64,000 nucleotides of DNA, taken from assembly GCA_910574455.1 (NCBI GenBank), contig CAJSYZ010000007.1:1736001-1800000 (forward strand), given 5' to 3'. Position numbers and translations under genes: made by a program. The stretch's first letter is position 1; every line of letters starts with the position of its first letter. Under the pieces are notes generated by a model that was not told the origin of the DNA, made no database searches, and saw only the letters and a program-made list of their open reading frames with translations. Positions 47,930 through 58,963 of this stretch are shown in pieces. The stretch is from Trichaptum fuscoviolaceum (taxonomy: Eukaryota > Basidiomycota > Agaricomycetes > Hymenochaetales > Trichaptaceae).

Positions 47930-50900
47930 ATAGAACTTAAGGAAGGACGCACATAATTACTGGGGAAAATGCCTTTCTTCCCAGACTTTCCGTATCCTGC
48001 TGGAGGAGTTAGCTCATCCGGATAATTTCAGAAAAACCATCAGCTTAAGTCTAACCTTCCCACCACCCATCTGCATAGCTTTGACCACCGTTGGGCCCGG
48101 ACGACAGCTCGATCAGCTCTCCTTCTTCGACATCAATCTCATCCGGCCCAGACGCTTCGTATGCATATACGCCCTTCACGTACTGCCCAGACCCGAGGGT
48201 CCTGGGCTCTATAGACGGCTTGGTAGCTCTATTCGGAGGCGGAGGGATGCGAGTTTTCACAGGCTGAGGTTGGGCTTCTGGTTCTGGTTCTTCCTCTGAA
48301 TCTTCGGGGGACGAAGCGCCTCCCTCGATAGCTTGTACGTATGCAGCGGGAACCAGCCCTTTACCTCCGTGAGTGTCTGCTATCTTTACCCAGCCTGAAC
48401 CGTCGTCGTCTTCAAGTATTTTAACACTCTGGCCCTCTATACACAGTTAAGTCGGAAACGAGCCGGGTGAGACGCTGACTTACCGGAAACACGCAGCTCG
48501 TAGGCGGATGTCGGCGTGAAGTCATACAGCACACGAGCAGAGGCATGTTCTTCCTCTTCTTCCGCTTCTTTATGGTGTGCAATACTGTTGGCCGGTGTGT
48601 AAGACGGTGTAGTCGGTGACGCAGTGGGACGCGAGGAGAAACTCGACGCTGGTCGGCTAGTCAGCGTCATTCTGGAGTAGGTTCTCCCAGAGCATACCTC
48701 GAGAATCTGTCCTTGATAAGTTGGATGTGCTCGAGAAGACGCTAGGCGATGGAGATCCAGGCATTTTCGGCAAACGAGTTCCACAGTCCGCAGGAACCTG
48801 CATCCCATCAGTGGATAAAAGCTAGTGCATATCGGAATCATTGCTACCAACCTTGAGTTCACACTTCGTGTGCACAGATATCTTGCAACTTGTGCATGTT
48901 TTACCTTTATTAGTGAGCCCCCAGATCGAGGACTTTGAAGAAAAGTCAATGAAAAGAGCCGCGGGAGTGTCGGTGCATCAGGGACCAACCTTGCAGTATG
49001 CACAGGTCGTTGGTACAGTAAATGAAGATGATTTGAAACTATGTGGAGCCTGATTTCCTTCATCACCTGGAATATAACAATAAGAAAAGGTGGATAGGTA
49101 GTATGGGGCCGGCTTCGCACCTCCTAATGCAGCGTTTATGGTCTCGGTTTCTGTTGTTAGAGCCGAGACGACGAACGCTATCGAAGAAAGCTGGTGTTGT
49201 GCATCCAAATAATTCTACGTTTGGGCACTAAGTCTCAGCACCTATCAATGCTACCGTTCACGATGCTAAGCTTACATTAGTCACATCATCTAGATCGCCC
49301 AAGCCCCGGTCGACCGTATATTTGTCAACTATGGAGAGCAGCTTCTCAAGCTCCCGATCTATTCGAAGTCAGAGGTCGTAAACATGCATTTGTGAGATAA
49401 GTATCTCACTTGTGGCATCTGCCTGAGTCTTTGCTTCCCGCAGCTTTACGCGGCTTCGCCGTAGTTTGTTCTGTAAGAATACCTTAGGCGCAGGATCAAC
49501 GACCATATCACCTGTGTCATAATAGCCCGCGCACGGCTCCCATCCCCAATCACTAGGAACTGTGAACGGCCGAATATTATATTCGATGTATAGATTCTGG
49601 TCGATGGCTGTATCGACCCCGGAGAGGGCCTGTTGAGAAGAAGAAACGCGTGACTGAATAGTAGTGATATGATTGGTATGCAAGGTAGACGCGTGTAGAA
49701 GAATGTTAATTAGATTCGTGACCAGATTTGTCTGAAGGCGTTCTGCAATAGTGTGATATTCAACACTCTGATCAGTGGATTAACCTGAGATAAGCTCACG
49801 AAAATCCTAGAGATAAAAGTGAGTGAGCATAATGTTACAGAGAATTCCGAGACAAACGTTTTCAATTAGGGGAAGATCTTCAGTATAGAATCGATTTTTT
49901 GATGAGTTCGCGATGGCTGTATTTATAATGTACGTGCTACACAGCGCCACATCAATAGACAAGGGTCGGTTAAAGTGTGTCGCATACTCACTTTTTGCCA
50001 TTCTGCATATCTATGACCTGGTTCTCGTATTGCCCGGCTGCTCGCGAAGCATGTCTGTCGTCTTTCACTCGATCCTGGAGTTAAATCAGTCATGTAATGA
50101 TACTAGGTTGTATCAATAGCTGGTAGGAGAAGGATACCTTCTTTGCACGATATGCTTCGATTTCGAGGCATTCCTCATCATACTGCGGTTGTGTCAGAAT
50201 CGTCTCGTACATACCACTGATTATCTGGAACCACCTTCTGCTTTGCCTTGAATCACATGTGTTAGTGTATTCTTTGCTGAGATAGTCGCCGCTGTCCTCA
50301 CCTTAAGCCTATCGTTATAAGATCTATCCCTATCCGAAAGTACTTTTTGGTAGAAATGAAGTTGCTAAGTACGTTGCTTGGAGGGTCAACATGCCTTCAA
50401 TTTTTTAGCGAGACAGGAATACCTTGGCTTTCATATCCCCGTGTTTCTTTTCTAATGCCTTCATCGCGTCTGCAACTTGCGCCACAAGGACATCTGATAG
50501 AGTTGAGTGGTCTTGGGCAGTACTTTCAATCGAAGTGATGAGTTGACTATATGCATTCTCTAAAGTACTGAGACACTGTTAGTTGATTGCGCTCGATACA
50601 TCGAAAGGTCACGCACCTGCGCCTTAGTGAGTCTTCTCCCCATGCCACTGTTGGCTCGTCACCAACGACAACGGAAGCCATCCGTTTGCTCTTCCGGTCC
50701 GCAGCCTTTCTCGCCAACGCCGAGAGCTTTGTGGCGTAGTCTTTCTCTAGTGCGGCTCTTTCCTTATACATCTCTCTCACCTACATCAAAATAAGCCTGG
50801 TCATAACTGTAAATAGAGTTCGGAGGTGCTTACATCGTTAACGAGGCCAAGCTGTGCGTCCGATAACGCAGCAATTCTGTCCACTTGGTCCTAGTACATG

Positions 50901-50981
50901 TTCAGAGGCAAAGTTAGGAGTCCAAGCTTCTGTACTAACTGGCAAGTGTTCTCCAAATGGCTTTGCCGATGTGGCAGCCAT
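47930..50981 (-). CDS. BZZ1-like F-BAR, C1 and SH3 protein
   Basis: A membrane-curving actin regulator of endocytic and cortical sites, as yeast Bzz1. From ATG 50981 (MAATSAKPFGEHLP), an intron leads into the F-BAR domain (DQVDRIAALSDAQLGLVNDV, then REMYKERAALEKDYATKLSA and LARKAADRKSKR), which continues over many small exons between 50780 and 49300. A C1 zinc-binding domain follows (HSFKSSSFTVPTTCAYCK near 49000; GKTCTSCKISVHTKCELK near 48850-48900). Two SH3 domains end the protein: ARVLYDFTPTSAYELRVSG with GSGWVKIADTHGGKGLVPA (about 48340-48540), and KGVYAYEASGPDEIDVEEG with DGWWEG, then GYGKSGKKGIFPSNYV after the last intron, stop at 47930. The order F-BAR, C1, SH3, SH3 fits fungal Bzz1. 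Exon borders in the middle were not all fixed. Its start faces the wall-protein gene across 265 bp, so the two may share a promoter. Confidence 0.82.
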
Positions 50982-51246
50982 GATTCTGTGATGGGTTTTC
51001 GGCGAGTTAGATGGTGGTTCAAAGCAAAGGCGGTGCTCATAGTACGTATGAGGCGCGCCTGCCTCAGGTGGCGAACTCTGCACTAAAAATAGTAACTGCC
51101 ATGATGATCTCAGGCTTCGTGACCGTGGAAAAATAGCTGTTAAACGACCAGCATAAAGCAGCGTCAGGTCACAAGTTGAGTTCCTTCGACTCGTTCCACG
51201 ACTTATCAACGATCCATAACGTCCAACAACGAGCACTACGTCGTAC

Positions 51247-52199
51247 ATGACCTATAATATGACGACCCTCCCGTGTATGTTGCTCGCTGTTCTTTTCTTC
51301 ATAAGGTTTGTTGCTGCAGCACCTGCTGCAAGTATGAAGGAGAGGGATGTCGTGGATCCGCCAGTGACTACACCCAATGCGACGACGGTTTGGGTTGTTG
51401 GTTCAACACAAACAGTAGTTTGGTGAGCTAAGAAGGTATCTGAGAAGTAAATGTCGACGAACTAACGAGCGCTGTAGGGATACTTCGAACCTACCTTCGC
51501 AGATAACGAGTAGCACCGGCACTGTGTTGCTAGGCTTTGTAAACGACACGACAGGAAATGAGCACCTCATGATTGGTATGTTGAGGAGTCGATGATAAAA
51601 TGCCTATCATTTTCCATATACTAATTAATATCGTAGATAATCCTCTGGCTACTGGTTTTGATATTACTATCGGTCACGTTGACATCGTCGTTCCGAATGT
51701 TGAGTCTAGAAGCGACTATGTGATTGCTCGTACGTTCTCTATGTCCTATTTGTTCGATCCACATGATTCTCAATCTGTTACAGTGCTTGGGGATTCGGGG
51801 AATATTTCGCCGAAATTCACAATCACCGGATCTTCACCATCTAGTTCTGGTTCATCTGATTCTTCATCCGCAACTCCTGCATCGACTTCGACAGCTATAT
51901 CGTCGACTCCTGATCAAACTATCACGACTGCTGCGGCTACATCTATAGGGCTATCTGGTTCCGGTCCTCTTTCCGGAACAGCCAATACATCTACTGCAGC
52001 TATCCCTTCCACGACAACGACGACCAGTTCAGTATCTTCGACCACGACGGCACCGTTATCGTCTAGCGGTACGACGGGCTCTACGACTGCGTTATCTTCC
52101 AGCCCGACAGCCTCTTCTAATAATGCTGCCCCACTTACAATCGGATCCGACATTGCAAAGATCGTCATTCCTCTCGTGGCTTTTATCCTTGTCATCTAA
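51247..52199 (+). CDS. GPI-anchored Ser/Thr-rich cell-wall protein (KRE9/KNH1-like N-terminus)
   Basis: A small secreted surface protein. Exons are 51247-51422, 51478-51574, 51637-51729 and 51784-52199. A signal peptide is evident (CMLLAVLFFIRFVAAAPA). It is followed by a domain reading TPNATTVWVVGSTQTVVWDT, SSTGTVLLGFVND and FDITIGHVDIVVPNV, then ALLGDSGNISPKFTI, which is the pattern of the Ser-Thr-rich GPI-anchored/Kre9-Knh1-type N-terminal domain found in fungal wall proteins. The remainder is a Ser/Thr-rich O-glycosylation stretch with a C-terminal hydrophobic tail (IAKIVIPLVAFILVI) behind small residues (SSNNAAP), as for GPI attachment. The start could be the ATG at 51247 or 51259; both keep the signal peptide. 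The family is common and multicopy in basidiomycetes; the exact function is unknown. Confidence 0.8.
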
Positions 52200-52609
52200 A
52201 CCCCTCACGCTATTTATGCCCTAACGCTTCAGATATGACTTCTGGCTACTAATGGTTTATCTTCTGCGTGGATATTTGCTTTCGATTTCAACCCATATCA
52301 AAGAACTTTTTGTGCATTTTTATGGACTTCTTGTTATTTGCATGATCAATCTTGTACTTGTAGCTTTACTCACTCGGATGTGTCGCTGTCTGCTTGCATA
52401 GTCCTAATGTTATTGTGCATTCCATAGCTATGATTTTCGAACAAGCAGTTTAATTGAATATGCTCGCGTAAAGCCGTGGTGGCCTGGAAAAGGCAATTCA
52501 TTGTCAGCTGTGGCTCTGAACTTGAAGTGAGGATCGTTCTCCGACCGTCATACGAACCTCGCTCTTTACTACTTCTCTCTGCACATTGAGAGTTCGCATC
52601 AGTAAAAAT
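52200..52609. promoter_or_regulatory. Upstream region of CAF1 gene
   Basis: No gene. It contains CTGAACTTGAAGTGAGG at about 52518-52531, some 80 bp before the CAF1 start, another case of the recurring AACTTGAAG motif. Confidence 0.4.
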
Positions 52610-53882
52610 ATGGCAAATCGAATACGAGAGGTTTGGGCGTCGAACTTGGAGGCAGAAATGCGCAACATTCGGGACATCGTTGAACGGTATCCTTATGTGG
52701 CCATGGTGAGCACCGGGCATTCAGACGATACGCAGCAGAGTGCTGAGTTCATCAACAGGACACCGAGTTTCCTGGAGTTGTGGCAAGGCCAATAGGCACT
52801 TTCAAGACGTCCTCAGACTACCACTACCAGACAATGCGGTGTAATGTCGACCTGTTGAGGATCATTCAGATTGGCATAACTTTATGCGACGAGCAAGGAG
52901 ACTTGCCCCAAGACATCAGTACATGGCAATTCAACTTTCAGTTCAATGTAATGTGCGTATTTGCCTAAACGGCTCTTGGAATATTGACTAACTCCGTTCA
53001 AATAATATCAGGGAGGACATGTACAGTCCAGATTCAATTGAACTATTGGCCAAGTCGGGGATAGACTTCCAGAGACACCAGACCGAAGGCATCCACCCCA
53101 ACGATTTTGCAGAGCTACTCATTACATCTGGACTCGTATTAAGTGAGGACATCAAGTGGGTGTCCTTCCACAGTGGCTACGACTTTGGCTACCTCGTCAA
53201 GCTTCTCTCATGCGTCAACCTACCAATGTCGGAAGAAGAATTCTTTGAACTATTGTCGCTCTGGTTTCCCCGAGTGTACGACATTAAGTTCATGATGAGG
53301 GCGTGTAAAGGACTCAAAGGTGGCCTTCAGGAAGTCGCAGACGACCTGGGCGTGATGCGTATTGGCCCTTCGCATCAGGCAGGCTCAGATTCATTGCTCA
53401 CAGCCGTCACATTCTTCAAGATGCGCGAACTATACTTCGATGACCATCTTGACGACGCAGAATACAATGGCAAGCTGTATGGTCTTGGTCAGACCGTACT
53501 TGCCGCTATTGCCGCCTCGTCCGCAAATGGTTCGCTCGACCCATCTTCGTCGACTTCGATGGGCATGAACATGGGCATGAACATGGGGCTCGGAGGTTAT
53601 TCTGGGATGGGGATGGGAAGTATGGGGATGAACCTAGGAACACGGAGCGGTGCGACAATAGCCGAGCGCGAGCGAACGCCTTTACCAAGAGAAAATGGAC
53701 AGTCGCAAGTTCAGCAACAGGGTGGCCAGACACAAGGATCTGCGCAGGGGATGGGCTACGGTGCTGGTATGCCCTTACCAACGCCCGGAGCTCCAGGAAT
53801 GGGTGCGTTCTCTCCGTATGCAGCGATGCAAGCTGTCAACGGACCTTATTTACGGCAGATTGGCGTTGGTGGTGATAGATGA
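52610..53882 (+). CDS. CAF1/POP2 deadenylase of the CCR4-NOT complex
   Basis: A 3'-5' exoribonuclease that shortens mRNA poly(A) tails as part of CCR4-NOT. Exons are 52610-52705, 52759-52952 and 53012-53882. The product starts MANRIREVWASNLEAEM, the usual CAF1 start. All acidic DEDD-type residues are visible: D and E in AMDTEFPGVVARP (split by the first intron), D in SGYDFGYLVKLL, and D in HQAGSDSLLTAVTFF. Also present are the family blocks CDEQGDLPQD, TWQFNFQFN and RVYDIKFMMRACKGLKGG. The C-terminal tail of about 120 residues is Met/Gly- and Gln/Gly-rich (MNMGMNMGLGGYSGMGMG), a low-complexity tail often seen in fungal versions. The ATG at 52610 was chosen because it matches the conserved start. 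Confidence 0.95.
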
Positions 53883-54117
53883 TGGTTATGAGGGTTGCGT
53901 AGTGATGCTGTTCTTTGTGGATATTGCTTTGGGACGTGGACTGCTCTTGTTATCATTGTGTATCGAGTGCTCATACATACTCCTTTCGCTTTGTACTTCT
54001 GATAATAATAAATTCATATTTATTCCTCTTTAACCATGTAGTAAAAGCATCGATAGAGAATGAGTAACGAGACATACATAGGTTATAAGATAAGTAATAA
54101 GAATAATCAAGCAGCAT

Positions 54118-56759
54118 CTACAAGAGATCCTTTCCCGAAAACCTTTCGAGTACAAATTTCATGGTTGGTAATGTTGGCCTCTTACCCAGCTTTATATCAT
54201 TGCGGATCTGTTTCTCCAGTGCACGACTTCTTTCCTGGTCGACTGGAGGCTCAGTACCGGGGACGATTATCGCAGTCGGACTAAGAGTAACGTCCACATG
54301 AGACAGACTTACAGTCGTCTTTGGAACAGAGCGAGGCCGCTTGGACGACTTCGCATGCTTGACGAGGTCTGGTCTTGCAAGGCTCAGCTTCTGGCATAGA
54401 CTAATTCTTTCCTCACGCAGAACTTCTTTTTCCTTTTTCTGTCGGCGTTCCTTGGTGGGTGAAAGAGGGGCATTGGTCTTGACGGCATCCTTGCACATTT
54501 GCTTGGTCTTTTTGCGAGCATCAAGAGTCTTCGAGTCCGTGGTCGACAAGTTCACAATTATTGTTCCCGCAGACTTGCTTGCTTCGAGGTTGAGATTCTC
54601 CAAAGCGATACCCGTAGAAAGCCCGAGCTTCTTCCTTGGGTTGCCTTCAAGCTCGGAAGTTTTGCTTGATTGCCGTTTCAGTTGGATGGGCGGTCCTAGT
54701 CCACCAGAGAACTCATTCGGAGCAGTGTTCTCTATCGTATTTGCCTTCTTCCGTATCAATGAGTGATTCGGAGCAACAGGAGAACTCAGTGGTGTCATTT
54801 GTCCTGTTACTGAAAGCTTTGATCTTGGAGAACCTGTACCAGTTAGATTCCGAAGAGCTTTGTCGCGGTAAGGGCTTGTATTGGGCGAATTCAGGACGGG
54901 GGAAGAGTCTGGCGACAAGTTCGATTCTGGGAGGTTAAGATGTCCCCCGAAGAGCATGTTTGCCGTCCTCTGGTGTCCCTCTTCATCCAATGAACTATCC
55001 GATTCATCTCCGCTTATTTCTCCATGAGTGACTGGTATTCGCTCTCTTCGTGCATCCCTCAGAGCACGCTCGAGGAGAAGGGAAAGGTATTTAGGCAGAA
55101 AACTCTGCACCACGCGTATCTTGTTCCCTGCATGATGTTGACCACCAACCTCTCCTACCCAGGTTCGGATAAGGTCACTTAACTCGCTGTCTATTTCGAT
55201 TCCCCCGCTCGCTAAATTTTCGATCTCTGTGTCCCCCATCGCTATAGTCTCGTCAAGCCCTCTCAAGGCATCCAAATTGCTCGCTGCGCCCGCCTGTCGA
55301 GCTTCGTCCCTGATAAGCTCTGCCCCACCAGGCGCCATGCAATCGCTGAACATGAGAGACATACTTGTCCAATCCAGTCCACGCAGTGAAGGATCTAGGC
55401 AGTTGGGAACGAGTCGTTTTGGCTTAAAAAGCCGGACGAATTTCTGTAGTTCAGGGAGGGGTGAATGTCTATGAAGGGGAACAAGCTAAGAATATTCGTA
55501 AGTACCAGAAAATACTACGAATGATTGCAGTGACGCACCAAGTGGGACGGAAGTATGCCACCCTCTAATTGAGCTCCAGTTTTGGCGAGGTAGAGCTCCC
55601 AGTCTCCGCTGCTAATAGTTACAGGATTCACGTAGACAATGCTCGGATCATCATGCCGCACCAAATCGCAGCGTTGAAACCGTTCGCAGGCGTGAAATCT
55701 CGTCGACTTTGCATCACGCGTGACAAGCGTCCGGAGCGATGGATCACTGAGGCTCGTAAAGACCTCGTATTTGTATCGATCAACATGAATCTACGGAAAT
55801 ACTTTACTTAGCTCTGCATTGTAACGTCGATGCTATTACCTACCTTTGATCCAAACACTCGACTCATTGCTTTCAATATATCCTCATATCCCCAAGTCCA
55901 CACATTCACAAAAAAGCGCGTGTGTAATGGATATTGTATCATTAGGTCTATCAGACCGTCCACCGCCTCTAGCTAAATCGCAGGAGATAAGTTGAACTCT
56001 TCCTACGATGAAGGCATAACAGACCTTTGTTGGTACATCGACAACCCGAAGCATAGACGCCGTATCGAGATAGATAGCTTCCAGAATATCAGAAGAACTA
56101 GACGCCAGGTAACGATTAAGGAACGGATTCTTCGCGATCAAGTCCAAGAAGACAGGCTCTGCTCTGACATCACCCGTGTGCAATACTGCGCCCATGGAAC
56201 CCTCGATTAAAAACCTACAAGGCATGTTAGGATAATATTATACACGATTCGTGACTTACATTACGGAACCAGGACAATGGTTTGCATCGAGTAGAGTGAT
56301 CGTTACCCATTCATTGTTCGAGATTTCTATCTTTGTCGGAACTTCCAGTGGTAAAGCACGCTAAAGGACGATTTGTTGATAAATTGAGAATGCTTCATTA
56401 TCGTATGGACTCACAAGCAAGTCCATAGAATCAGGGTCATTGATTTGCGTGGTGGTCGTTGATTTCAGTTTTGCTTTCAAGTGCGAATACGTTCTTATGC
56501 GCCCCGCGGCGTATTGTTCTTCTTTCATGCTCCTTGCTTGAAAGGTCTCGTGCCTCAATAGCATCTCCTTGGAATCCGCTGAGCATATGATGACTTGTCC
56601 AAAGGACTTCGCATTTAGTCCGGAGACATGGTCGGAATGTGTGTGCGTCAGTAGATGGAGGGCGGGTACGGTTTCGAGTCCGCCTTCGGGTGTCGAGAAC
56701 TCGTCAACACGGATGGGATAAGGCTTCACGAACGAGTTGTACGGTGTTCCTTGCGGCAT
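54118..56759 (-). CDS. SNM1/Artemis-type metallo-beta-lactamase DNA nuclease
   Basis: A nuclear 5' exonuclease or hairpin-opening nuclease of the beta-CASP SNM1 family (Pso2/Artemis), acting in interstrand cross-link or end-joining repair. From ATG 56759 (MPQGTPYNSFVKPYPIRVDE) the metal-binding motif HTHSDHVSG is followed by LLDANHCPGSVM, FLIEGSMGAVLHTGDVRAEP and AIYLDTA, the diagnostic SNM1 blocks. The beta-CASP/DRMBL part (TRFFVNVWTWGYEDILKAM, IVYVNPVTISSGDWELYL, VPLHRHSPLPELQKFV, RLFKPKRLVPN) lies between about 56000 and 55300. A long C-terminal extension of over 350 residues, Ser/Pro- and Lys-rich and probably disordered, ends at 54118. Such an extension resembles Artemis more than Pso2, but no UBZ finger or other decisive feature was seen, so I leave the subfamily open. 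Several introns lie between 55480 and 56400. Confidence 0.85.
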
Positions 56760-57661
56760 GTCGAGTGTATCAGTATCGTATAGTCAATGGAATACAGCTT
56801 GCGGTTCGATGCAAGGCCATCGTCACAGACAAATTGACTTGAAAAACCACAATGTGGTTCGCTTTCAACAAGAATCGCGACGCGGCGCGTTCCACTTCAA
56901 GTTAGGCTTATCCGAATTTGAAGTTGAAGCGGAGCTTTAAAATGGCTTCCTCTGGGTTCAACTTGAAGTTGCTCAAGACTCAACTTCAAGATCATGCTGA
57001 AGTCGCGACATTAACTCTGTGACCACCAAGATATCCAAGCCTTGCCAATGATCTATGAAAACTTATCCATGCATAGCTTGGGCACTAAAGTCCTGTTGAT
57101 AACTCACATTATTACTTTGGATCCGTGAATACGAGGCCCTGTCATTCGTATCTCAGGCCTCCGAGTCTCCATTTTCGTCCTGGGCAGATGATCTTGACCT
57201 TTCGCCGACAAAGAAAGCTATCGGCTGCCGTTTCAACTGGCTCTTGACAGCGGAAACTCTTGGTATCCGAGAGAATGCTATGGACTTCAAGTTCAACTGG
57301 ACTGACCGCGTTCCTGGTGTGGCGGCGTGTCCCTGTCCGCTGACGCTGCAGAGTAACTTGTCTTTAGTATCTCTAAGCCGCCTTAGCACACAAAGTAATG
57401 GAAATACGGCGACATGAAACCGCGCACTCTGTGCTAAAATCGCTGTAGGGGCTGAATGTGTCCTCTTAGCTCCCCTGGATGTAGCAGCAACTGAGTCCGC
57501 GCTCATAACCCATCTTCTGATTCTCATCGGAGGAGATTCGATGATATGCTGAATATCAGGCTCTCAGAACAGGTGTAAAAGGAGTTGCGCGAGAGGCGAT
57601 ATCGACAAGAATCTACTACAGCTTCTCATCGCACTTACATCGACTTCTACTCGCTCACACA
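56760..57661. promoter_or_regulatory. Divergent spacer with clustered AACTTGAAG motifs
   Basis: Between the SNM1-type gene (-) and the HELAH-motif gene (+), so it should hold both promoters. Within 56890-57001 there are four motif copies (CACTTCAAGTTA, TTTGAAGTTGAAGC, TTCAACTTGAAGTTGC, CAACTTCAAG), and one more at 57283-57300 (GGACTTCAAGTTCAACTGG). The minus-strand open frame at 57153-57527 has no family signature. Confidence 0.4.
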
Positions 57662-58621
57662 ATGTCTCAGGCTCAGCTCATCCAGCTCATCCACGACCGG
57701 GTGAATCAAGGTGAAGTCGCAGCAGTTTCCAAGAAGGTTAAGCTTGACTTCTTCCATCGTTCCGATATTTGAACTAATACTCTACGTAGACAAGGTGTTG
57801 GCTTCGACAAACGTCGCTAAGCTATTTTTCACCGTCTACAAGATCCTTTGTGGCGACTCGGACGAGGCGAAACAAATGCGTGCGGAGTATTATCCCAAAG
57901 TCAAACCGGGCGCTACGGCCAAGGCCAAGACGAGCACCGAAGACGCTGAGGTGAAAGCTATGATCGAAGAATTCGTACCCGCATATTTCACTGGCAAGGA
58001 TGCCAATACGTACGCGTATACGACAAAGCGCGAAGAGATTGTCTTCAACCGCTACATATGTGATGCGTTCGAAGAAGCACTCGTGAAACAACGTGAACCA
58101 CAGCTCAGCATGCTCAAGTACGTCATTCTGCTGACAAGTTATCATGAGCTGGCGCATGCCTGCTTCAATGGCACGGAGTCACGGACTCGCCTCGGGATAT
58201 CAGCTACCAGAAGGTCGTCCAGGACATTACAGGCATGCCCGATGCGATGCGTCTGCCGGATAACAAGGGAGAATCTGGGTGGTTCCTCGAGGGAGTTAAA
58301 ATACACTGCTCGCAAGTATAAGGAGGCTACCGGAGTTCATCTGGTAAAATACGAGAAGAACGTCGAGAAAGACTATCTGGATTGCAAGGTATTTAACATC
58401 AGTTGAGTGTCATCGATCCTTGATTATCATTCTGGCTTAAGTTGCTTACTACGAGCCTTCCAGAACCGGATGCACTAAAGAGATATTCTGCTGGCTTCGT
58501 TCTTACCAAATTCCAGTCAGGGACCGATATGGACCTCATTGATGCTAGCGAGCACGTCAACATTTTTAAGCTCGAAGCGATCGAGTTGAGTGTAGAGGAT
58601 CTTGCACGCAAGAAGAAGTAG
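57662..58621 (+). CDS. Unknown protein with HELAH motif, apparent frame breaks
   Basis: A fungal hypothetical protein. Exon 1 starts at ATG 57662 (MSQAQLIQLIHDRVNQ) and joins exon 2 at 57790 (DKVLASTNVAKLFFTVYKIL). The middle contains SYHELAHACFNGT at about 58138-58175. HELAH fits the HExxH zinc-peptidase pattern, but metallopeptidase activity is only a suggestion because no third ligand was identified. After ACFNG the first frame becomes nonsense-like, while a shifted frame reads RDISYQKVVQDITGMPDAMR and GESGWFLEGVKIHCSQ. The original frame becomes sensible again at YKEATGVHLVKYEKNVEKDY, so at least two compensating shifts are needed. The last exon (PDALKRYSAGFVLTKF to LARKKK) is open. Either introns I cannot place, assembly errors, or a decaying gene explain this. 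Confidence 0.5.
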
Positions 58622-58963
58622 ATCGGCGTTGGAGCACTGCAATGGCCGATGATGTTTGGCTTATATTCCAGGCTGTCCCCAGTCTCCTACCCAAACCCTC
58701 CCACGGTTCGCATTGGCTAAAGCCTCAGGGTCTTTGGAAAGTTTGCAGACCCTTAATCCTCCCGTAGGGAGGGTCTGGCCTCCAACATTTTAGCCGAGCC
58801 CGCTCGCCGTAAGGGTCCAATCCCGCCCATCGTTGGCTGTGGGATTCATGGAATTAGATAATATTGACTGATGTAATAGACTAATTTGAAATTTAAGATT
58901 TTCTTGCAAAACTCTAAGACATTTGTTTTGTGCATCGCATGCTTGCCATTTTGACAGGAGCAC
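58622..58963. repeat. Spacer with nested inverted repeats
   Basis: Between about 58690 and 58790 there are two nested arms, ACCCTCCCACGG paired with CCGTAGGGAGGGT, and inside them AGGGTCT paired with AGACCCT. The unit looks like a small transposon or structured repeat relic. No gene seen. Confidence 0.4.
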
